Shown in pieces: positions 37,303 to 45,508 of a stretch of DNA of 64,000 nt. The DNA is from Chelatococcus sp. HY11 (GTDB taxonomy: Bacteria > Pseudomonadota > Alphaproteobacteria > Rhizobiales > Beijerinckiaceae). Below the pieces are notes generated by a model. The model did not search any database. It was not told the DNA's origin and saw only the letters and a list, made by a program, of their open reading frames with translations. The translations under genes and the position numbers were made by a program. Position 1 is the first letter of the stretch, and each line of letters starts with the position of its first letter. The stretch covers positions 248,001 to 312,000 of the forward strand of contig NZ_JAHBRX010000001.1 in assembly GCF_018398335.1 (NCBI RefSeq). Reading direction: 5' to 3'.

Positions 37303-38219
37303 TGACGTTGCTTTCAAACCGCCCCAGTCGCCGTTTCCTTACGCTCGACGTGTTCACGGACAGCGCGCTCGCAGGCAACCCGCTTGCCGTCGTGCTCGAC
37401 GCGGACCGGCTGGATGACGTCGCGATGCAGAAGATCGCCGCCGAGTTCAACCTGTCGGAAACCGTCTTCGTCCTGCCGCCGGAGGATATCGCGCATCGCG
37501 CGCGGCTGCGTATTTTCACGCCGACCCAGGAACTGCCCTTCGCCGGGCATCCGACCGTCGGCGCCGCGGTTCTCCTTGGCCTGCTCGACGGTGCGCCGAC
37601 GGGGTCCTTCACCGTCGAGGAGCGGGTAGGGCTGGTGCCCTGCGAAGTCGCGATCGCCGGCGATGGGGTGGGGGAGGCGACCTTCTCCCTGCCGCGACTC
37701 CCGGAACGCGTGGGGGCGCTGCCGGAGGCGTCGATCATCGCCGCGGCGCTGGGGTTGGTGGACAGCGATATCGGCTTCGCGCGCCACGTGCCCGCCCAAT
37801 ATTCCGCCGGTTCACCCTTCGCGCTGGTCCCGGTCGCGAGCCGTGCCGCTGTCGATCGCGCCGCCAACATGAAGGTTGGCTGGGACGCCGCCTTCGGGCA
37901 GGTGAAACGTGGCAGCGCCTTCATTTATTGCAGTGAGCCGGTCGATCCCGCGCATCGCTTCTATGCGCGCATGTTCGCGCCGAGCCTTGGCATCGGCGAG
38001 GACCCCGCGACGGGTTCGGCGGTGGCGGCCTTTGCCGGAGCGGTCATGGACCATGAGACGCTCGGCAACGGCGAACACAGGATCGTCGTGGAGCAGGGCT
38101 ATGCGATGGGACGGCCGTCGCAGATCGTGCTGACGCTCACCGTCGCGGACGGAGCTCTCGCGAAGGCGACGATCGGCGGCAAGGCGGTGCTCGTCAGCGA
38201 AGGTAGGCTGTTTGCGTGA
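37299..38219 (+). CDS. PhzF-family isomerase/epimerase-like protein
   Basis: 306-residue member of the PhzF (diaminopimelate-epimerase-fold) family. Marks: LDVFTDSALAGNPLAVVLDA with NLSETVFVLPP (Glu catalytic), RLRIFTPTQELPFAGHPTVG, and GEDPATGSAVAAFAGAV. The substrate is unknown outside phenazine producers, and no phenazine genes are nearby. It overlaps pdxY (ATGA) upstream and the Nudix gene (GTGA) downstream, a three-gene translationally coupled operon. Confidence 0.92.
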   Translation: MMTLLSNRPSRRFLTLDVFTDSALAGNPLAVVLDADRLDDVAMQKIAAEFNLSETVFVLPPEDIAHRARLRIFTPTQELPFAGHPTVGAAVLLGLLDGAPTGSFTVEERVGLVPCEVAIAGDGVGEATFSLPRLPERVGALPEASIIAAALGLVDSDIGFARHVPAQYSAGSPFALVPVASRAAVDRAANMKVGWDAAFGQVKRGSAFIYCSEPVDPAHRFYARMFAPSLGIGEDPATGSAVAAFAGAVMDHETLGNGEHRIVVEQGYAMGRPSQIVLTLTVADGALAKATIGGKAVLVSEGRLFA

Positions 38220-38938
38220 CGGCGACCCTGCCCCGCCCCGCTGCGAGGATCGTTCAGCTCGATGACGTCGACATGCATCTGGCGGCCGGCGCATGGCCTT
38301 GGGCGGTCGCGAACCGCGCGCGGATCGACGCCAACTGGCTGCGCCTGAAGGCCGAGAAGCCGGCGCTCTACAACGGGCAGGTGCTCGTGATGAGCGAGAG
38401 CCGGATCGCCGACCGCAAGTTGACCGGCCGCTACATCGCGACCGATTACGCGAGCTTCCTCGCCATGCGGGATTTTGGTGTGCCCGCGCCGGGCACCGGC
38501 AATTGCTTCGCCATGGCGGCGCTGCGCTCAGCCGATGGCGCCTACGTCCTCGGAGTCATGGGCGAGCACACCGCCAACGCCGGGAAGGCCTATTTTCCCG
38601 CCGGCACGCCCGATCTGGCTGACGTGCTGCCGGACGGCCGTGTCGACCTCCTAGGGAGTGTCGGGCGGGAGCTGGCCGAGGAAACGGGGCTCGGTGCCGA
38701 CGACGTGACGGTCGGCGAAGGGTGGACGGCCATTCTTGATGGGCCACGGCTGGCCCTGATGCGCCCTGTCCAGTCTGAGCTTCCGGCCGACAGGCTCGTC
38801 GGCCGGATCGAAGATTTTCTCGCCACGGAGGCCGAGCCAGAACTTGCCGGCATCAGGCTCGTGCGCACGGCTGGGGATATCGATCCCACGGCCATGCCGT
38901 TCTTCCTGCAGTGCTACCTCAGGCATGTCCTGGCGTGA
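38216..38938 (+). CDS. Nudix hydrolase-like protein
   Basis: 240 residues with a Nudix box near the middle: the segment ending GSVGRELAEETGLG keeps the RELxEETGL core of GX5EX7REUXEEXGU, preceded by DLADVLPDGRVDL in place of the usual N-terminal Gly-Glu part. So the box is divergent at its start. Starts with GTG overlapping the phzF stop. The substrate, probably a nucleoside diphosphate derivative, is not predictable. The shared operon with pdxY hints at nucleotide or cofactor housekeeping only by position. Confidence 0.8.
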   Translation: MTATLPRPAARIVQLDDVDMHLAAGAWPWAVANRARIDANWLRLKAEKPALYNGQVLVMSESRIADRKLTGRYIATDYASFLAMRDFGVPAPGTGNCFAMAALRSADGAYVLGVMGEHTANAGKAYFPAGTPDLADVLPDGRVDLLGSVGRELAEETGLGADDVTVGEGWTAILDGPRLALMRPVQSELPADRLVGRIEDFLATEAEPELAGIRLVRTAGDIDPTAMPFFLQCYLRHVLA

Positions 38939-38959
38939 GGCGGGCCGTCGCGCCAGGGC

Positions 38960-39304
38960 CTAGGGATAACCGTTCCGCGACTTGACGGCGGCGAGGATGG
39001 CGAGCGCCTGGCCGTCGTTGCCCTGGGCACAGGCGCTGGCGGCACGGCCGACGTCCGGAACCATGGTTTTGTAAACGGACGGGCTGAGATGGCCGACCTG
39101 AACGTCGCTGTCGATGATGCGACGGAAGCCGAGGATCGGCGCGCCACAGCTGCGGCCGGCGAGGCTCGCGCCATCAAGCGGCGCGGCGACCACGCCGTTC
39201 GAGGTGTCCGCGTAGGCCTGAGCAGCGGGAGGGTTCTGCGCTGTCGTGTTGCAGGCGGCCAAGCCCAACAGGAGTGGCACGGCGAAGGTCAAGCGGCTCA
39301 ACAT
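38960..39304 (-). CDS. Small lipoprotein, function unknown
   Basis: About 114 residues. LTFAVPLLLGLAAC is a lipoprotein signal with lipobox LAAC. The mature part begins NTTAQNPPAAQAYADT and has a compact region (GAPILGFRRIIDSDVQVGHL, AASACAQGNDGQALAILAAV) with two Cys. Two ATGs (39310, 39304) are possible; GGGG spacing favours 39304. It is convergent to the Nudix gene. No family is recognised. Confidence 0.68.
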   Translation of the reverse strand: MLSRLTFAVPLLLGLAACNTTAQNPPAAQAYADTSNGVVAAPLDGASLAGRSCGAPILGFRRIIDSDVQVGHLSPSVYKTMVPDVGRAASACAQGNDGQALAILAAVKSRNGYP

Positions 39305-39475
39305 CAGCATCCCCGGAGTCTGATTCCATCGTGCCGCCAGCTTTTTCATTTGTCATGGCCGGGTCAACCGCATGATTGATGACTTGTCAGCGCCTATTCG
39401 TCTCGGTTACAACCATTTGAGCGATCGTCGTTGACGCGGGTGTCCGCGGCTGCGTTGAAAAGGGATTGAGGTTCG

Positions 39476-39598
39476 GTGACTGCGATAGCTTCAGAGATTG
39501 CGCAGGGGACCGCGGACTTGTCCGCCGTCACTCTTGACGCGCGTCTTGAGCTGTCTTCGCGCCTGAGCCTTATTGGCCTTCTCCTTAGCCGCCCCTGA
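39476..39598 (+). CDS. leuA leader peptide, Leu-rich
   Basis: A 40-residue frame starting GTG with GAGG 5 nt upstream and ending SLIGLLLSRP. Leu codons (TTG, CTT, CTG, CTC) make up 10 of 40 residues and cluster as CTT-ATT-GGC-CTT-CTC-CTT just before the stop. A hairpin begins at the stop codon. This is the classical design for ribosome stalling on scarce leucyl-tRNA ahead of leuA. Rhizobial leuA leaders of this form are known, with similar LLLSRP-like endings as I recall. Confidence 0.75.
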   Translation: MTAIASEIAQGTADLSAVTLDARLELSSRLSLIGLLLSRP

Positions 39599-39631
39599 GG
39601 GCCGGCCGGGCTTTGCCTGGGCCTTCAGGGG
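39592..39631 (+). promoter_or_regulatory. Leader hairpin of the leuA attenuator
   Basis: CCCCTGA / TCAGGGG with an inner GGCC/GGCC extension, overlapping the last codons and the stop of the leader peptide. A stalled ribosome on the Leu codons would disrupt it. No T-run follows, so it may be the anti-antiterminator or act through translation. Confidence 0.55.
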
Positions 39632-39699
39632 ATGTGACGGCTACCGCGATCGAGCGCCGCCCCTGCGAGAAGCGCTCCTCAAGCTCAAGGACGAACACA

Positions 39700-41259
39700 A
39701 TGAATTCTCCGGTATCCGCGTCCGACAAGGACCGCGTCGTTATCTTCGATACCACCCTGCGCGACGGTGAACAGTGCCCCGGCGCGTCGATGACGCCTGA
39801 GGAAAAGCTCGAGGTCGCCGAGATCCTCGACACGATGGGCGTCGACATCATCGAGGCGGGCTTCCCCATCGCCTCGATCGGCGATTTCGAGTCCGTCGTG
39901 GAAGTGGCAAAGCGCACGAAGAACGCGGTTGTCGCGGGCCTGGCACGCGCTATTCCGGGTGATATCGCGAGGGCCGGGGAGGCCGTGCGCCACGCGCGGC
40001 GGCCACGCATCCACACCTTCGTGTCGACCTCGCCGATCCATCTGGCGCATCAGATGCGCAAGAGCGAGGAGGAGGTGCTCGAGATCATCACCGCGACGGT
40101 GACCCAGGCGCGCAACCTTGTCGACAACGTCGAATGGTCGGCCATGGACGCGACGCGCACGCCGATCGCCTATCTCCTGCGCTGCGTGGACGCGGCCATC
40201 AAGGCCGGCGCCACCACCATCAACCTGCCGGACACGGTGGGTTACGCGACGCCGGATGAATACCGCGCCATGTTCCGCACTGTCCGCGAGACGGTGGCCA
40301 ATGCCGACAAGGTGGTGTTCTCCGTGCACTGCCATGACGACCTGGGGCTCGCCGTCGCCAATTCGCTGGCGGGTGTCGAGGGGGGCGCGCGCCAGGTGGA
40401 ATGCACCATCAACGGGCTCGGCGAGCGCGCCGGCAATGCCGCGCTGGAAGAGATCGTGATGGCGATCAAGACACGCGGCGACGTGCTGCCCTATACGGTC
40501 GGTGTGGATACCACCATGCTGACGCGGGCCTCGAAGCTCGTATCGGCCGTGACTTCCTTCCCGGTGCAATACAACAAGGCCATCGTCGGCCGGAACGCCT
40601 TCGCCCATGAGAGCGGCATTCATCAGGACGGTATGCTCAAGGAATCCTCAACCTACGAGATCATGACGCCCGAGTCGGTCGGTGTGTCGAAGACCTCGCT
40701 GGTCATGGGCAAGCATTCCGGCCGCCATGCCTTCCGTGACAAGCTGAAGGCGCTCGGCTACGAGCTGGGCGACAATGCCCTGGAGGACGCGTTCCGTCGC
40801 TTCAAGGACCTCGCCGACCGCAAGAAGGACGTCTATGACGAGGATATCGAGGCCCTCGTCGATCAGGGCATCCTGACGGCGCATGATCGCGTCAAGCTCG
40901 TCTCGCTCTCGATCATCGCCGGGACGCGCGGGCCGCAGCGGGCCACCATGAAGCTCGACATCGGCGGAGAGGTGCGTACCGAGGAGGCGGAGGGCAACGG
41001 GCCCGTCGATGCCACCTTCAATGCCATCAAGGCTTTGGTGCCGCATGATGCCAAGCTCGAGCTCTACCAGGTGCATGCCGTGACCGAAGGCACCGACGCG
41101 CAGGCGGAAGTCTCGGTGCGTCTCGATGCCAAGGGCAGCCCGGTGACGGGCCGCGGCTCCGATCCCGATACGCTCGTCGCCTCCGCGCGGGCCTATCTAT
41201 CGGCCCTGAACAAGCTTCTAGCGCGCGGCGAGCGTCTGCACGCGCAGGCCGCCGAGTAG
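39700..41259 (+). CDS. leuA: 2-isopropylmalate synthase
   Basis: First committed step of leucine synthesis: acetyl-CoA + 2-ketoisovalerate to 2-isopropylmalate. 519 residues: catalytic barrel with VVIFDTTLRDGEQCPGASMT, IEAGFPIASIGDFE, metal-binding SVHCHDDLGLAVANSLAGVE, and AFAHESGIHQDGMLK, then the C-terminal LeuA dimer regulatory domain (about 390-519) for leucine inhibition. AAGGA lies before the ATG at 39700. Regulated by the leader peptide described upstream. Confidence 0.97.
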   Translation: MNSPVSASDKDRVVIFDTTLRDGEQCPGASMTPEEKLEVAEILDTMGVDIIEAGFPIASIGDFESVVEVAKRTKNAVVAGLARAIPGDIARAGEAVRHARRPRIHTFVSTSPIHLAHQMRKSEEEVLEIITATVTQARNLVDNVEWSAMDATRTPIAYLLRCVDAAIKAGATTINLPDTVGYATPDEYRAMFRTVRETVANADKVVFSVHCHDDLGLAVANSLAGVEGGARQVECTINGLGERAGNAALEEIVMAIKTRGDVLPYTVGVDTTMLTRASKLVSAVTSFPVQYNKAIVGRNAFAHESGIHQDGMLKESSTYEIMTPESVGVSKTSLVMGKHSGRHAFRDKLKALGYELGDNALEDAFRRFKDLADRKKDVYDEDIEALVDQGILTAHDRVKLVSLSIIAGTRGPQRATMKLDIGGEVRTEEAEGNGPVDATFNAIKALVPHDAKLELYQVHAVTEGTDAQAEVSVRLDAKGSPVTGRGSDPDTLVASARAYLSALNKLLARGERLHAQAAE

Positions 41260-41324
41260 CCGGACCGCATAGCGCGACGCAGCTCGCGCATAACGCCGCG
41301 AGCCACTTTCTTCGCTGACATCTC

Positions 41325-41360
41325 AAGCCGCCCCGGCGCAGAAGCCCCGGGGCGGCTTTT
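41325..41360 (+). terminator. Intrinsic terminator after leuA
   Basis: AAGCCGCCCCGG / CCGGGGCGGCTT, a 12-bp stem with a 10-nt loop and TTTT. It closes the host part before the tRNA-Lys gene. Confidence 0.9.
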
Positions 41361-41566
41361 CAACAGGTACCGCTCCCGCCAAAGAGCGGAGGGTGCATTG
41401 TTGTGTGTCGAAATTTCCTTTATTTTATAACGCATTGATATGATCTCGTCGCCCGCGGAGCGTCATCTCACCGCGAAAAGCTGGCAAAATGTGTTTGTGG
41501 TGCTGGACATGGGCAAAGCTCTTTGGTAACAACCCCGAGTTCTCGGCGCTCAGTGAGTGTCGCGGC

Positions 41567-41642
<76 letters not shown>

Positions 41643-41730
41643 AATTACCGCTTATTTATCAAGCGGTTAGGTGGATACCCCCTCAAAAATCGCTATAGCG
41701 GAACGCCTAGTTTGCAGGTTAGTTTGCAAC

Positions 41731-42789
41731 CTATGTTCCCGTTGCGTACCTCGCTCCCAGCTTCGCAATTGCTATTTCTGCAAGCTCGAGACGGCCGCCC
41801 AGATAGTGCGCATCGAGGATCGCTTCCACGTCTTTCAAGCTATGGCCGGTGATCGAAGCGATCTCCGGCACGGTGCATCCGGACAGCGCCAAGCGCGTCA
41901 CGGCAGTGCCTCGCAGATCGTGGAAATGCAGGTCGCCAAGGCCCGCACTTTCATGCGCCTTGTTCCACGAGGACCGGAATCCGCTTTCCGTCCATGGATG
42001 GCCGTGGCGGGAGTTCACCAGAATATGCGTCGATGCACGCTTGCCGCGATCGATCGCGTCCAGAGACACGCGCAGCGGCTCGCCTACAGGAATCGTGACG
42101 CGCTTCCGCGTCTTGCCCTGACGCAGCCGAATCGTCTTGCCGTCATAGGCCGACCACGTGAGCGCGAGCAGATCCCCCTGCCGCTGCCCGGTCCATAGTG
42201 CCAAGAGTAGAGCGAACTGAAGCTCCTCGGAGGCCGCGGCACAGAACGCCGTGATGTCCTCGGCACTCCAAATTTTCTCCGCCCGTTCCGACTCATAAAG
42301 CCGGCCACCGCGTTCGCACACGTTGACCGCGATCCGTCCGTTGTCTTTCGCCACCGAAAGGACTCGCGCCAGCGTCGTCCAAGCATAGTCCGCCTTGCGT
42401 GGCTTTGCTGCGAAGCTGTCGCGCCATGCCTTGAATTCGCCGCGGCTCTTCGGGTGCTCGACCACGCTAACCGGCATGGTCCCGAACTCGTCTTCGATCA
42501 GCCTCAGATAGCGCTCGTAGTCCCGCTGCGTCTTCTGCGCGAGCGTGGTGAACTCCGATGACTTCCGGTACTCGTCGACCAGCTTGAACAGCGTGCCCTC
42601 AGTGGGCCGCCTCCTTGCCCTCTGAGCGTCGGTATAGGCCACGAAGAACCTCGGATCCTCCGGCTGCAGGGGAGTGCCGTCGGGAGCCTTGAGAAGTGGC
42701 CCACCGCGCCACGCATAAAAGTAGGTCCGCCGCGTCCCATCTGCGAGGATCTTAGTGGCCCGTGCCACGCCTGGCAGCTTTTGCCGCAT
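41731..42789 (-). CDS. Phage tyrosine-family integrase
   Basis: Site-specific recombinase for integration and excision. 352 residues: N-terminal core-binding domain (EYRKSSEFTTLAQKTQRDYE and following) and C-terminal catalytic domain with Arg in LLALWTGQRQGDLLALTWS, the HxxR pair in LHFHDLRGTAVTRLALSG, His in SITGHSLKDVE and Tyr in ILDAHYLGG. ATG 42789 was chosen because the family begins MRQKLPGVARA; the frame is open 20 codons upstream, inside the excisionase gene. Its position beside the tRNA-Lys defines the left end of the prophage. Confidence 0.95.
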   Translation of the reverse strand: MRQKLPGVARATKILADGTRRTYFYAWRGGPLLKAPDGTPLQPEDPRFFVAYTDAQRARRRPTEGTLFKLVDEYRKSSEFTTLAQKTQRDYERYLRLIEDEFGTMPVSVVEHPKSRGEFKAWRDSFAAKPRKADYAWTTLARVLSVAKDNGRIAVNVCERGGRLYESERAEKIWSAEDITAFCAAASEELQFALLLALWTGQRQGDLLALTWSAYDGKTIRLRQGKTRKRVTIPVGEPLRVSLDAIDRGKRASTHILVNSRHGHPWTESGFRSSWNKAHESAGLGDLHFHDLRGTAVTRLALSGCTVPEIASITGHSLKDVEAILDAHYLGGRLELAEIAIAKLGARYATGT

Positions 42790-43030
42790 CGCGCTCTCGC
42801 TTCCACTTGTCGAACTCGTCTTCGGGCTCAGCCTCCGCGCCGATCCCACTCGCCTTGTTGAGGTGGGCGTCGATTGCCAGACGGTCCCACCTCTTCAGCC
42901 CGACCAGCGCCGGAGGCAGCAGGCCAGCCTCCACCCACTTGGTGAACGTCGCCACACCAGCCCCACAATAAGCGGCCGCCTCCGGGCGCGTCATTAGCCG
43001 CTTGGGGCTGTTGTCGTTGGCTGCTGCCAC
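42752..43030 (-). CDS. AlpA/excisionase-like helix-turn-helix protein
   Basis: 92 residues with a winged/MerR-like helix-turn-helix: MTRPEAAAYCGAGVATFTKW, VEAGLLPPALVG, KRWDRLAIDAHLNK. This is the usual form of small excision regulators read just before an integrase. Its end overlaps the integrase start by 38 nt. The C-terminal tail is highly charged (DEFDKWKRERDAAKAARRG). Likely role: directing excision or regulating int. Confidence 0.85.
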   Translation of the reverse strand: MAAANDNSPKRLMTRPEAAAYCGAGVATFTKWVEAGLLPPALVGLKRWDRLAIDAHLNKASGIGAEAEPEDEFDKWKRERDAAKAARRGTGH

Positions 43031-43042
43031 TGGCGCCTCCTG

Positions 43043-43576
43043 TTACGCGTACTCGATGCGGACGCCCATCTCGATCAAGGCGCGGTCTCGCCTGCGCACC
43101 CCGCCAAGGGTTTTCCTTTGCCACGCTTCGCGCCGCCAGAACGGCGTGCCGGGGAGGCTCTCATGCTCCGGGATGTAATCGCCCCAGTCAGGAACCTCGC
43201 ACCCCGTGGACAGGTCGTGAACCGCCACGATGCAGGATGCAGGGATATGGCCGAACACAACGTGCCAAGTGTCCTCACACCGGCCGTTGTTCGCACGCAG
43301 GTTCGAGATCGTCACCGGCGTGACGTGTCCCGGCGCCCACTCGGTCCACTTCACGAGCGGCACATTCGGAGGTGGCTCGACCGTCAGGCGGAACCGCCGC
43401 TTGTTGACGGCCCTCGTGCCCTCGAGGCCATGACCGTTCGGCTGGTCCGACGTGGTCAGCCAGACGCCGACGCGCCCTTTGTACTTCGCCAAATCAGTTG
43501 GGACATCGCCGACCGTCAGGCCATATTTCGCGATCGGGCGGAGGTACTCAGCGGCGGTGTAGTGATAGAATGTCAT
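43043..43576 (-). CDS. Phage protein of unknown function, ART-like N-terminus
   Basis: 177 residues. The N-terminus TFYHYTAAEYLRPIAKYGLT, then GRVGVWLTTSD, recalls the YHYT...I...GL and WLT pattern of ADP-ribosyltransferase/KptA-like folds, but no catalytic set can be confirmed. ATG 43576 is decided by the ribosome site: TGAGGAGG is 6 nt before it and abuts the alternative ATG at 43582. It is the last of a leftward series of small genes. Function unknown. Confidence 0.72.
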   Translation of the reverse strand: MTFYHYTAAEYLRPIAKYGLTVGDVPTDLAKYKGRVGVWLTTSDQPNGHGLEGTRAVNKRRFRLTVEPPPNVPLVKWTEWAPGHVTPVTISNLRANNGRCEDTWHVVFGHIPASCIVAVHDLSTGCEVPDWGDYIPEHESLPGTPFWRREAWQRKTLGGVRRRDRALIEMGVRIEYA

Positions 43577-43587
43577 TGTCATCCTCC

Positions 43588-43995
43588 TCACTGCCCTGAT
43601 GCACGCGCAATTGCGGCGCTCGCGATCTCGCTCGGCGTCTGCGTCTTCGTCTCTATTTTCTCTACCGCCTTGCGGATCGCCTCGGCCCTGCGCTTCCGGT
43701 AGTCGGCCATGGCGAACAGGTAATCCTGCATGTAGATCTCATCCGAAGCAGTTGCTTCCTCGCCTTCGGGAAAATGCAAGTCGATCTGCTTACCAGTGTG
43801 CATCTCGACACTATAGGCGTAGCTGGGCAGCGTCTCGGGTGGCACAAGTGCGCGCAGGATCCTGCACATATCAACCATGTCGGAGTATTCCTGCCTCTGT
43901 CGGGGCAAGGACTGGATCTGCGTTATTCCATAAAGCAGCGCCTGAGCCTGAATATACCCGTCGCGACCCGTCACGTCTTTTGCTACCTTCGTCAT
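43588..43995 (-). CDS. Phage hypothetical protein
   Basis: 135 residues, no family recognised. The middle contains YSDMVDMCRILRALVPPETL and the C-terminus is a charged helix (YRKRRAEAIRKAVEKIETKT). GAGGAGAGAG lies just before the ATG. It lies 11 bases upstream of the ART-like gene and is probably co-transcribed. Confidence 0.68.
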   Translation of the reverse strand: MTKVAKDVTGRDGYIQAQALLYGITQIQSLPRQRQEYSDMVDMCRILRALVPPETLPSYAYSVEMHTGKQIDLHFPEGEEATASDEIYMQDYLFAMADYRKRRAEAIRKAVEKIETKTQTPSEIASAAIARASGQ

Positions 43996-44073
43996 GGCTC
44001 TCTCCTCAAGGCAAAGCTTCGCCGTCTGCTGTCAATGCAGTGTGCGGAAGATGAATTGTTGGGGTAGGGTGGG

Positions 44074-44310
44074 TTAAGCCGCTAGGACGGACTCAACCGC
44101 CGGCAGATCTACGCCGGCCAGCCTCAGAACGGATTCCGCTCGGGTTGACGGCGGCGCCGCATCCATGTGGGCTGTGCACGCGATCGTGCCGCAGGGGACG
44201 CAGCCAGCAAGCCCCGCCTCAGCGCGGGCGTGGAGCATCTCCTCATGCAGCCACTCGACGTAACCGAGCATGATCTGGCGCTGTCTGTCGCCAGGATGGG
44301 TGTAGTCCAT
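44074..44310 (-). CDS. Small phage hypothetical protein with Cys residues
   Basis: 78 residues beginning MDYTHPGDRQRQIMLGYVEW. The centre has C-V-P-C-G-T-I-A-C-T-A-H, a possible small metal site. No family recognised. It follows the 44322 gene in the same leftward series. Confidence 0.6.
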   Translation of the reverse strand: MDYTHPGDRQRQIMLGYVEWLHEEMLHARAEAGLAGCVPCGTIACTAHMDAAPPSTRAESVLRLAGVDLPAVESVLAA

Positions 44311-44321
44311 GGCCGCCTCCG

Positions 44322-44594
44322 TCAGGACACCAGCACTGGTGGATAGCGGCGTTCACACACTCGGCCCCACCAATCCGACAGCCGATCGTGAAGCTCAAAT
44401 GGCATGGCCACCTCGGCATGAACGTGCTCGCCATCGTGGCCAATTATCAGCATCGCGTCGCAGATGTCGGTCAGAAGGGCCGCGATTAGGAGGGCCGCTT
44501 CGTCAGCGGCCCTAGCGCCCTCCGAGGGCGGGCGGCTTGATCTTCTTCTTCTGGATGGCAAGGGGTCAGTGGCAGCGACAGCAATGGACGTCAT
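44322..44594 (-). CDS. Small phage hypothetical protein
   Basis: 90 residues starting MTSIAVAATDPLPSRRRRSS, then a compact helical part (ADEAALLIAALLTDICDAML) and HVHAEVAMPFELHDRLSDWW. GAGGAG about 9 nt upstream sets the ATG at 44594. The frame continues through the leader terminator and cannot be used there. First gene of the leftward block. Confidence 0.62.
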   Translation of the reverse strand: MTSIAVAATDPLPSRRRRSSRPPSEGARAADEAALLIAALLTDICDAMLIIGHDGEHVHAEVAMPFELHDRLSDWWGRVCERRYPPVLVS

Positions 44595-44616
44595 CTGGGT
44601 AGTCTCCTCGATTTTA

Positions 44617-44676
44617 AGAAAAAGCCCCCTGGCCGTCTCGCAGGCACATGAAGACAGCAGCCTTTCGGCCAGGGGG
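44617..44676 (-). terminator. Leader terminator (attenuator) upstream of the leftward small-gene block
   Basis: On the reverse strand an 11-bp stem CCCCCTGGCCG / CGGCCAGGGGG (44676-44666 with 44635-44625) and a 30-nt loop is followed by CTTTTTCTT. It lies before, not after, the 44594 gene, so transcription starting near 44760 would stop here unless antiterminated. This suggests a short RNA or regulated readthrough. Confidence 0.7.
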
Positions 44677-44776
44677 AGGTTGTGTTTGCCCAAGTCAGGC
44701 AAATCAGCTAACACCATGATTAAAGCCTGATCTTGCGTGGGAGTCAATGCATTTTACATGACCTTAGGAAAAAAAC

Positions 44777-45025
44777 ATGATTGATCCAGCTCGTTGCAGG
44801 GCGGCGCGGGCAATTTTGGGTTGGTCGCAAGCCGACTTATGCGCTGCAGCTAAGATTGGGCGCGCTACGCTCACTGATTTTGAGGCTGGCAGGAGGACGC
44901 CTTATGAGAGGACGCTCCGCGATATCCAGACCGCTCTCGAAGCGGCCGGCATCATCTTCATCGACGAGGATGCGACCTCCGCAGCAGGCGGGCCGGGCGT
45001 CCGGCTACGGAAGGACACACCATGA
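44777..45025 (+). CDS. XRE-family helix-turn-helix transcriptional regulator
   Basis: 82 residues: MIDPARCRAARAILGWSQAD, LCAAAKIGRATLTDFEAGRR, then LEAAGIIFIDEDATSAAGGP. This is the compact Cro/CI-type HTH of alphaproteobacterial mobile elements, in which the domain makes up almost the whole protein. It is divergent from the leftward block, and the AT-rich 44710-44776 between them probably holds both promoters. Likely controls the leftward genes or the lysis/lysogeny choice with the larger repressor at 45763. Confidence 0.85.
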   Translation: MIDPARCRAARAILGWSQADLCAAAKIGRATLTDFEAGRRTPYERTLRDIQTALEAAGIIFIDEDATSAAGGPGVRLRKDTP

Positions 45026-45121
45026 CCCCGCACCCGAGCCCTCACGTCCCCATCATTCCGATTCGTTTAGACAGATGACCTTGCCGCTCTGCACGGGCGC
45101 ATCTGCGCGACCTACGCGCTT

Positions 45122-45448
45122 TTGGACTTCCTGCTATCCGCAGTCACAGCCCGCGCCGGCCCCGCCACACACTCCTACAAGATCTCCCGCAGGATAGCGG
45201 CCGCACGGCGCGCGGAGCCTCGCCTGGCGCCTTTGCTGGTCCGCATGAGGGCATACACGCGCATCCGCAGGCTGGCGGCCCACGGCGTGCTGGTCGGCGC
45301 GGGCGAGGTGCTGTCGTATGCCTTCTACAGGCCGGACGGCACGAGGCGGCTTGTGATGGAGGTGGTAACGATCCCCAGACAGGAGCTCGAGCGGCTCGCC
45401 GCGGAGTTTGATGGTTATGTCGCGGAGGTCTTGGCGGTGGTGGGGTGA
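45122..45448 (+). CDS. Phage hypothetical protein, possibly N-terminally frameshifted
   Basis: 108 residues from a TTG start, with a folded-looking C-terminus (YAFYRPDGTRRLVMEVVTIP). The same frame stays coding-like upstream (DDLAALHGRICATYALLDFL) up to a TAG at 45068 without an ATG or GTG. An ATG at 45022, overlapping the XRE stop, reads MTPHPSPHVPIIPIRLD in another frame. One extra A near 45074 would separate the two, so the gene may be frameshifted or use +1 frameshifting. No family recognised. Confidence 0.5.
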   Translation: MDFLLSAVTARAGPATHSYKISRRIAAARRAEPRLAPLLVRMRAYTRIRRLAAHGVLVGAGEVLSYAFYRPDGTRRLVMEVVTIPRQELERLAAEFDGYVAEVLAVVG

Positions 45449-45470
45449 AATCCGACAGGCTGTCGGATTT
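45448..45470. promoter_or_regulatory. 23-bp palindrome at the end of the preceding gene
   Basis: AAATCCGACAG-G-CTGTCGGATTT, perfect 11-nt arms. It begins at the last base of the stop codon of the 45122-45448 frame. A weak terminator or an operator; there is no T-run beyond TTT. Confidence 0.5.
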
Positions 45471-45508
45471 GCTGCAGACCGGTTCATGAGCGTGGCGGAG
45501 ACGTTCCA

